Source of the DNA: Siphonodentalium dalli
Lineage: Eukaryota > Mollusca > Scaphopoda > Gadilida > Siphonodentaliidae
Assembly: GCA_032622095.1 (NCBI GenBank)
Contig: CP136066.1
Location: 130,045,917 to 130,109,916, forward strand
Direction of reading: 5' to 3'
DNA: 64,000 nt
The notes under the pieces were generated by a model. That model searched no databases, had not been told where the DNA came from, and saw only the letters and a list, made by a program, of their open reading frames with translations. Both the position numbers and the translations under genes were made by a program. Of the stretch, positions 12,430 to 23,578 are shown in pieces (within the stretch, counting starts at the first letter, position 1; each line of letters begins with the position of its first letter).

Positions 12430-14012
12430 ATGAAAGTGTCAATGACACTGTAGCTCAACTTAGATATGGGGAATAATTTAATGGTTGACAGTAAATGGAG
12501 GAATTAGGAAAGGTGCTAATTGAAATGTCTAAGTAAGACAAGATGTAAATGAGATCGGTCTATAATTAAATGATGACAAAACGGAAGTAATTGCGTGTCC
12601 CCCAGCCGGTAAGCACGAACCATTCACAATCAGAAGTTTGAACATTGGTGGATGTGAAATTGAGCCTACAACGTGTGCGAAAAATCTCGGTGTGAACATT
12701 TCTAATTCGTTATCCATGGACGCTCAAGTACAACACATTTCCCGTACCATACTAATTGAACTTATGCGCCTTAGTCGTCTTCGTCCATACTTAACAATGC
12801 CTGCGGCGAAAAAGGTTGCTTCTTGTACTATTATGTCAAGATTGGACTATTGCAATGCGCTTTTCGTGGGAAGTTCACAAGAGCAATTAAATCATCTGCA
12901 ACGTCTACAGAACTCAGCCGCGAGGATTGTAGTGCGTGTTCCGAAATCAATCCATGTCTTTCCAATTTTGAAAAACCTACATTGGCTCCCAGTGCGCGCG
13001 CGAATTGATTTCAAGTTAGAAACGTTCTGCTATCGTTACTTTAATTCATCTGCACCAGCATATATCTCGGACATTCTTACGTTGTATGTAACAGGTCGTG
13101 ATAACCTCCGTTCAAAGGAAAAACAGCTTCTGGCTTATCACATGGGTAAATATAAGAAAATTGAACGTCGTCTGTTTACACACGCCGCACCAAGTGTCTG
13201 GAACTCCATCCCTCTCACCATTCGTCGTTCGCACTCTATCGACATCTTCAAGCAACGACTTAAGACGCACCTGTTCAATATTTACCCGCACACAACTAGC
13301 CGTAGATAGCAACATTGCATCATTCTCCGTATCCATTGATAGTAAATATTCTAATGTCTGTACATGTACAACCTGCATATAGAGTCCCAAGCGCTTCTAG
13401 CTACACCAGGGATGAAGCGCTATATATTATTATTATTATTATAACCCATGCTAATGGATTTTGTAGAAATATTTAGTCATACAAAGAGTAAAATCCAAAA
13501 TGGCCATATTGTTTTGATGAATGACCCCAAAATGACTCGTTCCCATCAAGAGGTCACCCCGATGATCCATATGAAGTTTGGTGATGATCAGATCAGGGAT
13601 GTGGTCTGTAGGATGTGTGAAAGTATTTAGTGATGTAAAGAGTAAAATCCAAGATGGCCACCAGCGGCCATGTTTTTTGGCAGAATGATCCTAAAATGAC
13701 TCGTTCCCATCTACATGTAAATGTCAACATTCATGACAAATTTTATGATGATCAGACAAACAGTACGGCCTGAAGCCCGCGCCAATTGATTCAATTTTGA
13801 AATCCAAGATGGCCACCAGCGGCCATGTTTTTTGGCCGAATTACCCCAAAAATGATTTGTGCCCAACTAGGGGCCACCCCAATGATGAATATGAAGTTTG
13901 TTGATGATCGGATCAGGGTAGTGGTCTATAGGGTGTGTGAAAGTATTTAGTGATGCAAAGAGTAAAATCCAAGATGGCCACCAGCGGCCATGTTTTTTGG
14001 CCGAATGATCCT
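12430..14012 (+). mobile_element. Pearl-like element, copy 4, split by a LINE fragment
   Basis: It starts with the family 5' signature and runs into copy 5, which begins at 14013 without an intervening 3' end. It is interrupted by the LINE fragment at 12565-13439. The copy at 61340 matches it on both sides of the LINE and serves as an unoccupied reference. Confidence 0.8.
12565..13439 (+). pseudogene. 5'-truncated CR1/L2-like LINE, C-terminal part of the reverse transcriptase ORF
   Basis: An open frame from 12566 to the TAG at 13307-13309 encodes the end of a non-LTR reverse transcriptase: LNDDKTE (motif D), then LGVNISNSLSMD, SRLDYCNALF and LHWLPVRARIDFKL. These match, segment by segment, the end of the LINE ORF at 50864-52594. 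The upstream catalytic domain is absent, so it cannot be active. After the stop there is a 3' tail of about 130 nt containing AAGCGCTATA and ending in (ATT)n. The flanks give a TATA target duplication (12561-12564 and 13440-13443) when compared with the empty sequence near 61470. The apparent ATG at 12638 is internal, not a start. It sits in a SNAP-25 intron, antisense to the gene. Confidence 0.9.
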
Positions 14013-16280
14013 ATGAAAGTGTCAATGACACTGTAGCTCAACTTATGTAGGGGAATAATTTAATGGTTGACAGTCAATGGAGGAATAGGAAAGGTGCTAA
14101 TTGAAATGTCTAACCTGTGCCAAAGGATTTAGTCATGCAAAGAGTAAAATCCAAGATGTTTTTTGGCCGAATGACCCCAGAATGACTCGTTCCCATCTAC
14201 ATGTCAATATTAACATCCATGCAAAATTTCATGATGATCAGACAAGCAGTACAACCTGTAGACCGCGCCAATGGATTGAATTTTGAAATCCAAGATGGCC
14301 ACTGGCAGCCATGTTTTTATGCCGAATGACCCAAAAATGACTCGTTCCCATCTACATTTCAATGTCAACATTCCTGACAATGTTCATAAAGATCACACCA
14401 AAGGTACGACCTGTAGTCCGCGCCAAATAATTTAGTCATGCAAAGAGTAAATTCCAAGATGGCTGCTGGCGGCCATGTTTTTTGGCCGAATGACCCCAAG
14501 ACGACTTGTTCCCATCTTGTCATTGTTAACATCCATGACAAATTTCATGAAGATCTGACCCAAGCTACGACTTGTAGCCCGCGCCAAAGGATTTAGTCAT
14601 GCAATGAGTAAAATCCAAAATGGCTGCTGACGACCATGATTTTTGACCGAATGACCCCAAAACGACTCTTTCCCATCTACATGTCATTATTAACATCCAT
14701 GACAAATTTCATGAAGATCTGACCAAAGCTACGACCTGTAGCCTGCGCCAAATGATTTAGTCATGCAAAGAGTAAAATACAAGATGGCTGCTGACGGCCA
14801 TGTTTTTTGGCCGAACGACCCCAGAATGACTCGTTCCCATCTGCATGTCAATATTAACATCCATGACAAATTTTATGAAGATCTGACCAAAGCTACGATT
14901 TGTAGCCCACGCCAAAGGATTTAGTCATGCAAAGAGTAAATCCAAGATGGCTGCTGACGGCCATGTTTTTTGGCCAAACGACCCCAGAATGACTCGTTCC
15001 CATCTACATGTCAATATTAACATCAATGACAAATTTCATGATAATCAGACAAGCAGTACGACCTGTAGCCCGCGCCAATGGATTGAATTTTGAAATCCAA
15101 GATGGCCACCAGCAGCCATGTTTTTGGCCGAATAACCCCAAAATGACTCGTTCCCATCTACATGTCAATGTCAACATTCAAGAAAAATTTCATAAAGAGC
15201 AGACAAAAGGTACGACCTGTACCCCGCGCCAAAGGATTTAGTCATGCAAAGAGTAAAATCCAAGATGGCTGCTGGCGGCCATGTTTTTCGGCCGAACGAC
15301 CCCAAAATGACTCGTTCCCATCTACATGTCATTGTTAACATCCATGACAAATTTCATGAACTTCCGACCAACGCAACGACCGGTAGCCCGCGCCAAAGGA
15401 TTCAGTCATGCAAAGAGTAATATCCAAGATGGATGCTGGCGGCCATGTTTTTTGGCCGAACGACCCCAGAATGACTCGTTCCCATCTACATGTCAATATT
15501 AACATCAATGACAAATTTCATGATAATCAGACAAGCAGTACGACCTGTAGCCCGCGCCAATGGATTGAATTTTGAAATCCAAGATGGCCACCAGCAGCCA
15601 TGTTTTTGGCCGAATAACCCCAAAATGACTCGTTCCCATCTACATGTCAATGTCAACATTCAAGAAAAATTTCATAAAGAGCAGACAAAAGGTACGACCT
15701 GTACCCCGCGCCAAAGGATTTAGTCATGCAAAGAGTAAAATCCAAGATGGCTGCTGGCGGCCATGTTTTTCGGCCGAACGACCCCAAAATGACTCGTTCC
15801 CATCTACATGTCATTGTTAACATCCATGACAAATTTCATGAACTTCCGACCAACGCAACGACCGGTAGCCCGCGCCAAAGGATTCAGTCATGCAAAGAGT
15901 AATATCCAAGATGGATGCTGGCGGCCATGTTTTTTGGCCGAACGACCCCAAAATCACTCGTTCCCATCTACATGTCAATATTAACATCCATGACAAATTT
16001 CATGATGATCAGACAAACAGTACGCGCCAATGGATTGAATTTTGAAATCCAAGATGGCCACCAGCGGCCATCTTTTTTAGCCAAATGACCCCAAAATGAC
16101 TTGTTCCCATCTACATGTCAATGTCAACATTCATGACAAATTTCATAAAGATCAGACCAAAGGTACGACCTGTAGCCTGCGCCAAAGGAAATTGTTGACG
16201 GACACACGCATACACGGACACACGGACGACGGACGCCAAACAATGGCAATAGCTCAAACTTACAAAAGTAAGTTGAGCTA
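14013..16280 (+). mobile_element. Pearl-like element, copy 5, expanded array
   Basis: 5' signature at 14013 and 3' end AAAAGTAAGTTGAGCTA at about 16264-16280 after a GGACACACGGACGACGG tract. The array is made of 155-165 bp units carrying two alternating sub-types (one with AATGGATTGAATTTTGAAAT, the other with CAAAGGATTTAGTCATGC). It includes a recent 482-bp tandem duplication at 14979-15942. Confidence 0.8.
14979..15942 (+). repeat. 482-bp higher-order tandem duplication
   Basis: 14979-15460 and 15461-15942 are essentially identical. Each consists of three basic pearl units, and identical short frames recur exactly 482 nt apart (15008 and 15490). The lack of differences marks it as the youngest change in the array, or as an assembly duplication. 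Confidence 0.85.
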
Positions 16281-17568
16281 AAAATGACTCGTTCCCATCT
16301 ACATGTAAATGTCAACATTCATGACAAATTTTATGATGATCAGACAAACAGTATGGCCTGTAGCCCGCGCCAATGAATTCAAATTTGAAATCAAAGATGG
16401 CACCAGCGGCCATGTTTTTTGGCGAATGACCCCCAAAATGACTCGTTCCCATTTACATGTCTGTCAACATTCTTGACAAATTTCATAAAGATCAGACCAA
16501 AGATACGACCTGTAGCCCGCGCCAAAGTATTTAGTGATGCAAAGAGTAAAATCCATGATGGCTGATAGCTGCCATGTTTTTTGGCCAAATGACCCCAAAA
16601 ATGACTCGTTCCCATCTAGAGATTACCCCGATGATCCATATGAAGTTTGGTGATTATCAGATCAGAGATGTGGTCTGTTTGATGTGTCTAAGGATTTAGT
16701 GATGCAAAGAGTAAAATCAAAGATGGCCATCAGTGGCCATGATTTTTGGCCGAATGATCCTAAAATGACTCGTTCCCATCTACATGTAAATGTCAACATT
16801 CATGACAAATTTTATGATGATCACACAAACAGTACGGCCTGTAGCCCGCGCCAATGGATTTAATTTTGAAATCCAAGATGGCCACCAGCGGCCATATTTT
16901 TTGGCCGAATGACCCCAAAATGACTCGTTCCCATCTACATGTCAATGTCAACATTCATGACATATTTCATAAAGATCAGACCAAAGATACGACATGTAGC
17001 CCGCGCCAAAGTATTTAGTGATGCAAAGAGTAAAATCCAAGATGGCTGACGGCGGCCATGTTTTTTGGCCAAATGACCCCAAAATGACTCATTCCCATCT
17101 AGAGGTCGTCCCGATGATCCATATGAAGTTTGGTGATGATCGGATCAGAGATGTGGTCTGTAGGATGTGTCAAAGGATTTAGTGATGCAAAGAGTAAAAT
17201 CCAAGATGGCCACCAGTGGCCATGTTTTTTGGCCGAATGATCCTAAAATTACTCGTTCCCATCTACATGTAAATGTCAACATTCATGACAAATTTTATGA
17301 TGATCACACAAACAGTACGGCCTGTAGCCCGCGCCAATGGATTTAATTTTGAAATCCAAGATGGCCACCAGCGGCCATGTTTTTTGGCCGAATGACCCCA
17401 AAATGACTCGTTCCCATCTACATGTCAATGTCAACATTCATGACAAATTTCATAAAGATCAGACCAAAGGTACGACCTGTAGCCTGCGCCAAAGGAAATT
17501 GTTGACGGACACACGCATACACGGACGACGGACACCAAACCATGGCAATAGCTCAAAAAGTTGAGCTA
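16281..17568 (+). mobile_element. Pearl-like element, copy 6 (5' end missing)
   Basis: Direct continuation of copy 5 with the same units in a higher-order period of about 470-490 nt. The phrase TCCCATCTACATGTAAATGT recurs near 16297, 16770 and 17260. It ends AGCTCAAAAAGTTGAGCTA, where the two inverted end motifs almost touch. Confidence 0.75.
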
Positions 17569-18592
17569 AAAATGACTTGTTCCCAGAATATATGCTCCAG
17601 AATATGAAATATGTTTGATAATGGGCTGGTTGACAGACTGATCAGGAAATAGTTAGAAATAATCGAACTGTGTGTATCCTACAGGACTGGCCGGAAAGCT
17701 ATTTCCAGACTTGGGGATATACCAGGAAATTCCTTGTTTTGATTGGAAGCGGTACCAGAAACCTCTAACCCCGATTGGCTAACCGATAACAGCTGCGCGT
17801 GTCCCGTAAAAATAACTCAGGTGTCATCTGTATACGCCGAACGCAATAGTCGTTTAACTCGGTCATGTGGCACTGATTTAAAGTTAGTTTTAATAGTCGT
17901 ATTGATTTTGACCAGCTGCTTTATTAAAGAAAACACTTTTGACAAATGGCATGATTCTGATCGGCGGCGAAATAACCGATGCCGATATTCAGTGTTCTGT
18001 ACTAGTAAATCTCTGCCTCTTGTAACATTCCAATACAACCGCATAAATTATTCCTTATTTGGAATGTCTGTGACATCAGTATGACGTCACGATATTGGGG
18101 GAAGCCCATTGTTCTGGAAATGGGTTTTTACATGAATTCGTGTCGACGTAATATTATCATTATTACGGAGATGTTTACGTCGACTGCAATTAAAACAGCT
18201 TCTGAAACAGGTTAAACTGTTATTTGAACTAAATGAGACCATTTCCCAGTCATATGAGTGATATCAGTAGAGTTTTATGTGGTTTTTAGACCAAATTTAG
18301 TTAAATTGGGGGGGGGGGTGTCAAAACATTTTTGTGTGTGCATATTTTGGCATACCTTCCTGCAAATGTTTGACTCATAGCCACCAAAAAATTAACATCT
18401 GTAGTAAATTCAACATTGCCAAACAAGCTTCCGCCAAAATATTCATTCTATACCAGTCTATAAACGAAAACATTGGAAAGTTCAAACAATCCTGTAAAAA
18501 GGTCAACATAATAATTTATAAAAATTCAAGAAATGTCTATGTGAATTTCGATGAGATGAAGACATAACTTCTGATACAACTTGACTACATAC
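17569..18592. other. Unassigned intronic sequence
   Basis: Unique intron between the pearl arrays and the 42-nt SNAP-25 exon. It contains a G10 run near 18307. The frame open at 17743-18084 has no protein features and is probably chance. Confidence 0.4.
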
Positions 18593-18634
18593 CTCTTCAC
18601 ACATCGTCAACATGCGCCGCGTACTGTCAAGTGT
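18593..18634 (-). CDS. SNAP25: SNAP-25 42-nt exon, TLDSTRRMLTMCEE
   Basis: Minus-strand exon of exactly 42 nt coding TLDSTRRMLTMCEE, flanked by an acceptor ending TTGCAG and a donor GTATGT. The STRRML core is a hallmark of the first SNARE helix of SNAP-25. Vertebrate SNAP-25 also has a 42-nt exon at this position, and MCEE before the SK/SS of the next exon is typical of invertebrate forms. Both splice junctions are phase 0. It lies about 18.2 kb from the preceding coding exon and 9.3 kb from the next. The residues form the heptad start of the first Q-SNARE motif, which packs in the four-helix SNARE bundle. Size, phase and sequence all agree, so the call is strong despite the short length. Confidence 0.92.
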
Positions 18635-19439
18635 CTGCAATGACAAAAATTTTATATTAGTATTACCATTCATTATTATTTCCTAGTTATGGAATTAGTT
18701 TAGAGTGTAATAAATATCACATACCCCACACAGCTAACAATATATAGGGACTACAAAACTAGTGGCAACACATGTGGGGTAAAGTTAAGGGATCCTGTAG
18801 TGATGATGATGACTCATACTTATGATATGTCTATGATTCATGCCATTTTGTCAAAGAACTGTTCTTCTCTGTTAAATCATTCATACTTATAAATCCTAAA
18901 CATTGGGAGGTGGGGAAGGGGGGGGGGGGGGTAAGACTCCAATAGTGGTAATTGTGTGAGATTTGGTGTAAAACTGGTTCACCACGAACAGCATTTCTGT
19001 ACTAGTTAACAGGTCCATTTCAAAGACATTCACATAATGGCATACCACATTCAACAATAACCATTATCTCATCAATCAATCACCAGGGAGTTAGCTCAAA
19101 CATCACATAAAAATTATGGGTTACCAACATGCAATGATTGTATAATTAAGCCACAGTGCCTTATTCTTTAAGCTACAAATAAATCCATCAGTAGACTCCC
19201 CTAAAACCATACCATTAAAGCATTTACACTCATTGAAATGTTGACACAAATTACTAGCTGGCTTCCAGTGAAAGATTGCATTTTCCATTAGAGATTTGAG
19301 TCTTTCCACAAGATGCATGAACATCTGGAACATTTTAATGAATGCATAATAACAGAGGGAGCACCCTCAGACTAAAGGTAAAAAATCTTGTAGATTGCTA
19401 AGAAATCTACAAGATGGGGTGGCATTTGCACAGATAATG
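18635..19439. other. Unassigned intronic sequence
   Basis: Unique intron with a poly-G tract near 18918-18931. No exon or repeat recognised. Confidence 0.4.
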
Positions 19440-19809
19440 AAAGTGTTTATTTTTTGCTGAGCAATGAATAGAATGATAATGGAAAGCCCAAAAGTTACAG
19501 CAAAAGGTCTTGTATTCGATAGCTCCCATCAACATGCCTCTAAATTTTCTCCGATAAATGCAAGCTGCAGGGTGTGCCAATGGATTCAAATTTGAAATCC
19601 AAGATGGCTGTTAGCGGCCATGTTTTTAACGAATTTCAGAAAAAAAACGATAGCTCCCATCTAGGTCACCCCGAAGATCCACATGATGTTTGCTTATGAT
19701 CAGATGAGAGATGTGATCTGTTGGGTGTGACGGAAGGATGCACGGACGCACAGACGACGAACACCAACACATGTCAATAGCTGAAACTTTACGTTGTCAA
19801 GTTGAGCTA
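19440..19809 (+). mobile_element. Pearl-like element, copy 7 (old, partial)
   Basis: A diverged copy recognisable by AATCCAAGATGGCTG, CCCATCTAGGTCACCCCGAA and the 3' end GTCAAGTTGAGCTA. The 5' signature is decayed; ATGAAAGTGT at about 19438 may be a remnant. Confidence 0.65.
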
Positions 19810-20902
19810 AAAATAAGCCACAACAAAAACTCTTCTAAGAGCCCTGTGCATGTGCAGAAGGAATTGTTTGTTTTTTTTAAAAAGCTGTTTAGTATTAAAA
19901 GCAGCCTCTACTGATATCCATATATCTTCATAAGAGTCACAGGACAAGATACTCCACATTTAATAATTGGGATGCATTTACTTTTTAGAATTAATCTAAT
20001 CATCAAAATTTGTTGATATATAAAATTAAACATCAGTGCTTTGTACTATTAACTCTTTACCCAACATGTCGGCATCCAGGTCTGCCAACATATTGGCTTT
20101 TATCAGCATCCAGGTCTGCCATCATATCGGCAGTTAAAAAAGGTATAGTTACTCTGTCTGGCAGATTTCAGTGTTTTTAACAAATCAAAGAATAATAGTA
20201 GCCCAATGTGGTGGGAACGGGGATTGCTTACATTAATAAGTAAATTAAATAATGCACATTGACATGAGCATATTCTTAAGTACTAGTATATTATGCACAC
20301 TATAATTGAAAAATACCTGTGTACACAGTGGGGACTTTCATTTGTGGCTATAAATGACCTATTCGGTAATAAAAAAAATGATGTTCATTGCACACTCAAA
20401 TAGACTATATACTATATGACAAATGTTCTCTTGTTATGTGGGCATGATGGCTTGTGGGTATTGGTTGATATCTGTTGCGATTTGGGCCCACTGTTGGATG
20501 TGCTTTAAATACAGTTTTATACATGTATTTCTGATTATATTCTGATTAGTTGTTTTGATTATTAGTGATTTAAGTACTGGTAGTTTGTGTTATACAATCA
20601 AATTCAATCCTTGTTTATATAGTCCAATTTCTCTGGGGTTCGCTGGATAAATAGGCTATTAAACTTAAGATGTTATAAGAGCATGTTAGCTTTTATTCAA
20701 TGAATCACATCATCTACTTACAAGCAATGTATATTGGAGGCTGATAAAAGTCGGAGAGAGGTTGAAGGAACAGCGGAAAGTACCTTTCGCAACACCACCT
20801 CCCTCTCCTCCACCTCCTTTTGGTGTTTCGTTTGCAGTGCAATTTTAATTCTATTCTATTCACTGGGAGCATTTTTTATTTTTGGATTTGAGGGTACATG
20901 TA
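19810..20902. other. Unassigned intronic sequence
   Basis: Unique AT-rich intron. Near 20060-20140 the phrase GGCATCCAGGTCTGCCA and its near-copy GCATCCAGGTCTGCCATCAT occur about 40 nt apart. Nothing else recognised. Confidence 0.4.
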
Positions 20903-22322
20903 CCCCTGTCAAAATACAGCTAAGCTGTTTATTACGGCTACACTGTTTTATAGCTGTTTTGTAGCTGTTTTTTTTTTTAAACAGCTATAGCTGAAAGTTA
21001 GCTGTAATCAATAACTGTAGCATGGCTGTTCTAACTGTAACATGGCTGTTCAGACTGTCATATTACAGTGTAACTGTTTTATGACTGGAATTAGTAACTG
21101 TAAGGTAGCTGCCATTACAGTCATATTACAGTGTAACTGTTTTGTGGCTGTCAAGAGAAGCTGGGATATAGCTGTTATAACAGTCATATTACAGTGTAAC
21201 TGTTTTGTGACTATCAAGTGTAGCTGGGATGTAACTGTAATTAGTCATATTACAGTGTAACTGTTTTGTGACTATCAAGTATAGCTGGGATATAGCTGTT
21301 ATTACAGTCATGTCACAGTGTAACTGTTTTGTGACTGTCAAGTGTAGCTGGGATACAGCTGTCATTACAGTCACATTACAGTGTAACTAATTTTTGGCTG
21401 TCAAATGTAGCTGGGATGTGGCTGTAATTACAGTCATTTTACAGTGTAACTGTTTTGTGGCTGTTTTGACTTTGAAAAAAAACAGTAAATTCAATATACA
21501 TTTAAACAGAATAAACTTTTTCATAACTGTTTTAACTCTGTTTCTATACTATTAAGGTAATTAACTGGCTAATAGCTGTTTCCACTTAGAAAAAAAATGT
21601 AAATTCAAGAGACGTTATAGAATAAACTGTTTCATAACTGTTTTAACTCTGTTTATTTTCTATGGTGATTAAATAGACAGTTAGTTTACAGTGTAACTGG
21701 CTAATAGCTGTTTCCACTTAGAAAAAAATGTTAATTCAATAGACAGTATAGAATAACCTGTTTCATAACTGTTTTACAGTGTAACTGGCTAATAGCTGTT
21801 TCCACTTTAAAATTCTGTAAAATAATCGGTAGCTGTATTAAATAATTGATATATCTGCATTATAACAGTTTTGCATGATATCAATGCATGTCAAAATCCA
21901 GCTATATTACAGTTACATTACAGTTATTCATAACAGCTACTTTCCAGCCACATTGCAGTTGTGATGTCATGACGTCACAATGTGAGGCAACATCATATGA
22001 CATCATTGATTTATCTGCTTTATTACAGTTTAGCATGATATCAATGAATGTCAAAATCCATTCCTATAGAAATTAATAATTAGGGCAATTTTGCATTGAA
22101 AGGTATCTTAACTTATTACAGCTAAGAAACAGTTTAGCTGTCACATGGCTGAAACTTTTTCCAGACATAAAAAACTTTTTCTGGTACATACACTGTAATT
22201 CAGCTGAAAACTAGCTGTAAGATAACTGTAACTCCAGCTGTAATGTAGCTGGAAAGTAACTGTAATTCCTAACTGTAATGTAGCTGTAATGTAGCTGTAA
22301 CGTAGCTCTATTTTGGCAGGGG
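20903..22322. mobile_element. 1.4-kb TIR element with internal 63-bp tandem repeats, TA target duplication
   Basis: The left end reads CCCCTGTCAAAATACAGCTA; the right end is TAGCTCTATTTTGGCAGGGG, its near-perfect inverse, and each is flanked by TA. Inside, the unit ATTACAGTGTAACTGTTTTG recurs near 21061, 21124, 21187, 21247, 21310, 21373 and 21436, a 60-63 nt period. The rest is also rich in AGCTGTAA/TTACAGCT words. No transposase is encoded. Because 63 is divisible by three, short frames stay open through the array, but they look like artefacts. Confidence 0.85.
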
Positions 22323-22518
22323 TATGCTTGGGTGAATGGACAGCTGTATTTATGTGAGAATGGGTTTTTCAAAGATGTTTGGTCCATTCTCAGGAAAACA
22401 GTGCATTCATGTTGCAGGCATTTTTCTGCTATAATATGGATAGCGGAGTTTGGCAACTATCACAAGCAGGAAGAGTTTAACCCCACACACTATAAACACT
22501 ACCCATGCAAATACTCTT
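22323..22518. other. Unassigned intronic sequence
   Basis: Minus-strand frame open here (into 22757) contains a hydrophobic run, VFAWVVFIVCGVKLFLLVIV. No homology recognised. Confidence 0.35.
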
Positions 22519-22632
22519 GGAATCACTGAACTAAATGGTTTCCCATAGGCGACAGTGTTAACGTTTCGGCCAAATTGAAGCCTGCAGGCCATACCAGTGA
22601 TGTTTACCCAGCTAGATTGACACCAGTTGATC
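22519..22632 (-). repeat. Duplicated segment, copy A (mate at 22836-22960)
   Basis: About 114 nt shared with 22836-22960 at high identity. Landmarks: ATCACTGAACTAAATGGTTT, CGACAGTGTTAACGTTTCGG, GAAGCCTGCAGGCCATACCA. Copy B has an extra 9 nt. The minus-strand frame stays open through both and the 9-nt difference keeps it, adding SEF inside LQF-GRNVNTV. That hints at a coding or formerly coding segment, but I recognise no family. Confidence 0.8.
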
Positions 22633-22835
22633 ACCCCTGACCCCCTAATGGTACCTGACATCCATGCAAAATTACCAGATTTATCACTTTCTTTACTATC
22701 TACAGGCGAATCCATGCATTTCTTCTTTAAATCTGTCCAAAATGTGGTCATTATCATTTGAAAATAAGAAAATATGGAATTAACAACTTATCATGGCGAG
22801 ACGTGAAATTTCGTAAAATTCAAATTTTTCTTATA

Positions 22836-22960
22836 GGAATCACTGAACTAAATGGTTTCCCATAGGCGACAGTGTTAACGTTTCGGCCAAATTCACTGAA
22901 TTGAAGCCTGCAGGCCATACCAGTGATGTTTACCCAGCTAGATTGACACCAGTTGATCAC
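22836..22960 (-). repeat. Duplicated segment, copy B (mate at 22519-22632)
   Basis: Same segment as copy A with a 9-nt in-frame insertion near 22892-22900. The shared part ends at GTGATTCC on the minus strand in both copies, after which they diverge. The direct-repeat arrangement, about 0.3 kb apart, could also be terminal repeats of a small retroelement. Confidence 0.8.
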
Positions 22961-23578
22961 GAAAATGCAAGAAAAATCATAGGTCATGTGTTTACTTTTT
23001 AAAATAAATCCCCAAGTGTACGACAGGGCTATCCCACAGCCAAATTTGATCTGGAAAAACCCAGATCTACAACAGCTAGTTAAATACATTTCCCGCTCAC
23101 AAAAATCCGTTCCCCCATTCACTCACCAGTTTAAATTATTTAGATATTATGTACAAATCAAATAAACGCGATGTCATCCTTTAATAACGTGACGCATGTA
23201 TCAGGTGAAGGTCATTCATCAGTTACCTTCACCTTTAGCATTCCACGGTGTACTCGCTCCCCGACTCTAGAACACATTTAGCTCCCTGATTCCTCTTGGG
23301 CTCCAAATAAACATGCATGCATGTTTATTATTTTCATGGGTAATTTTCCACCTGCACAGTGCTTATTTGGGTCTGCACGTTAATTGATTTTGAGGCAATG
23401 TACATTGAAATCAGCACAAACTCAAGATTTCCATATGATTCTGATATCAAAATGGTGAGCTTACTGACCAGTATAGCTTTATGCATGTACATATTCAAGT
23501 ATTTGGCATACATGTGAACATTTAAATATTGAATAAAACACCACTAGACACATACTATGCTGATTCCTATACTAGTAC
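22961..23578. other. Unassigned intronic sequence
   Basis: Unique stretch before the second satellite family. Nothing recognised. Confidence 0.4.

Noticed and set aside
9737-17568. Many 60-77-codon ORFs in the pearl-like arrays
   Set aside because: They recur with the repeat unit, have no domains and end at unit variants.
9737-17568. Regularly spaced repeats as a possible CRISPR array
   Set aside because: The spacers between conserved phrases are themselves repeated, the units are 155-165 bp, and the context is eukaryotic.
17743-18084. 113-codon plus-strand ORF
   Set aside because: No domain, and it lies antisense in a SNAP-25 intron without other support.
22519-22632. GGCCGAAACGTTAAC resembling the 3' core of a hammerhead ribozyme, in a direct-repeat setting
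   Set aside because: No CTGATGA core is found at the right distance on either strand, so the ribozyme fold is not supported.
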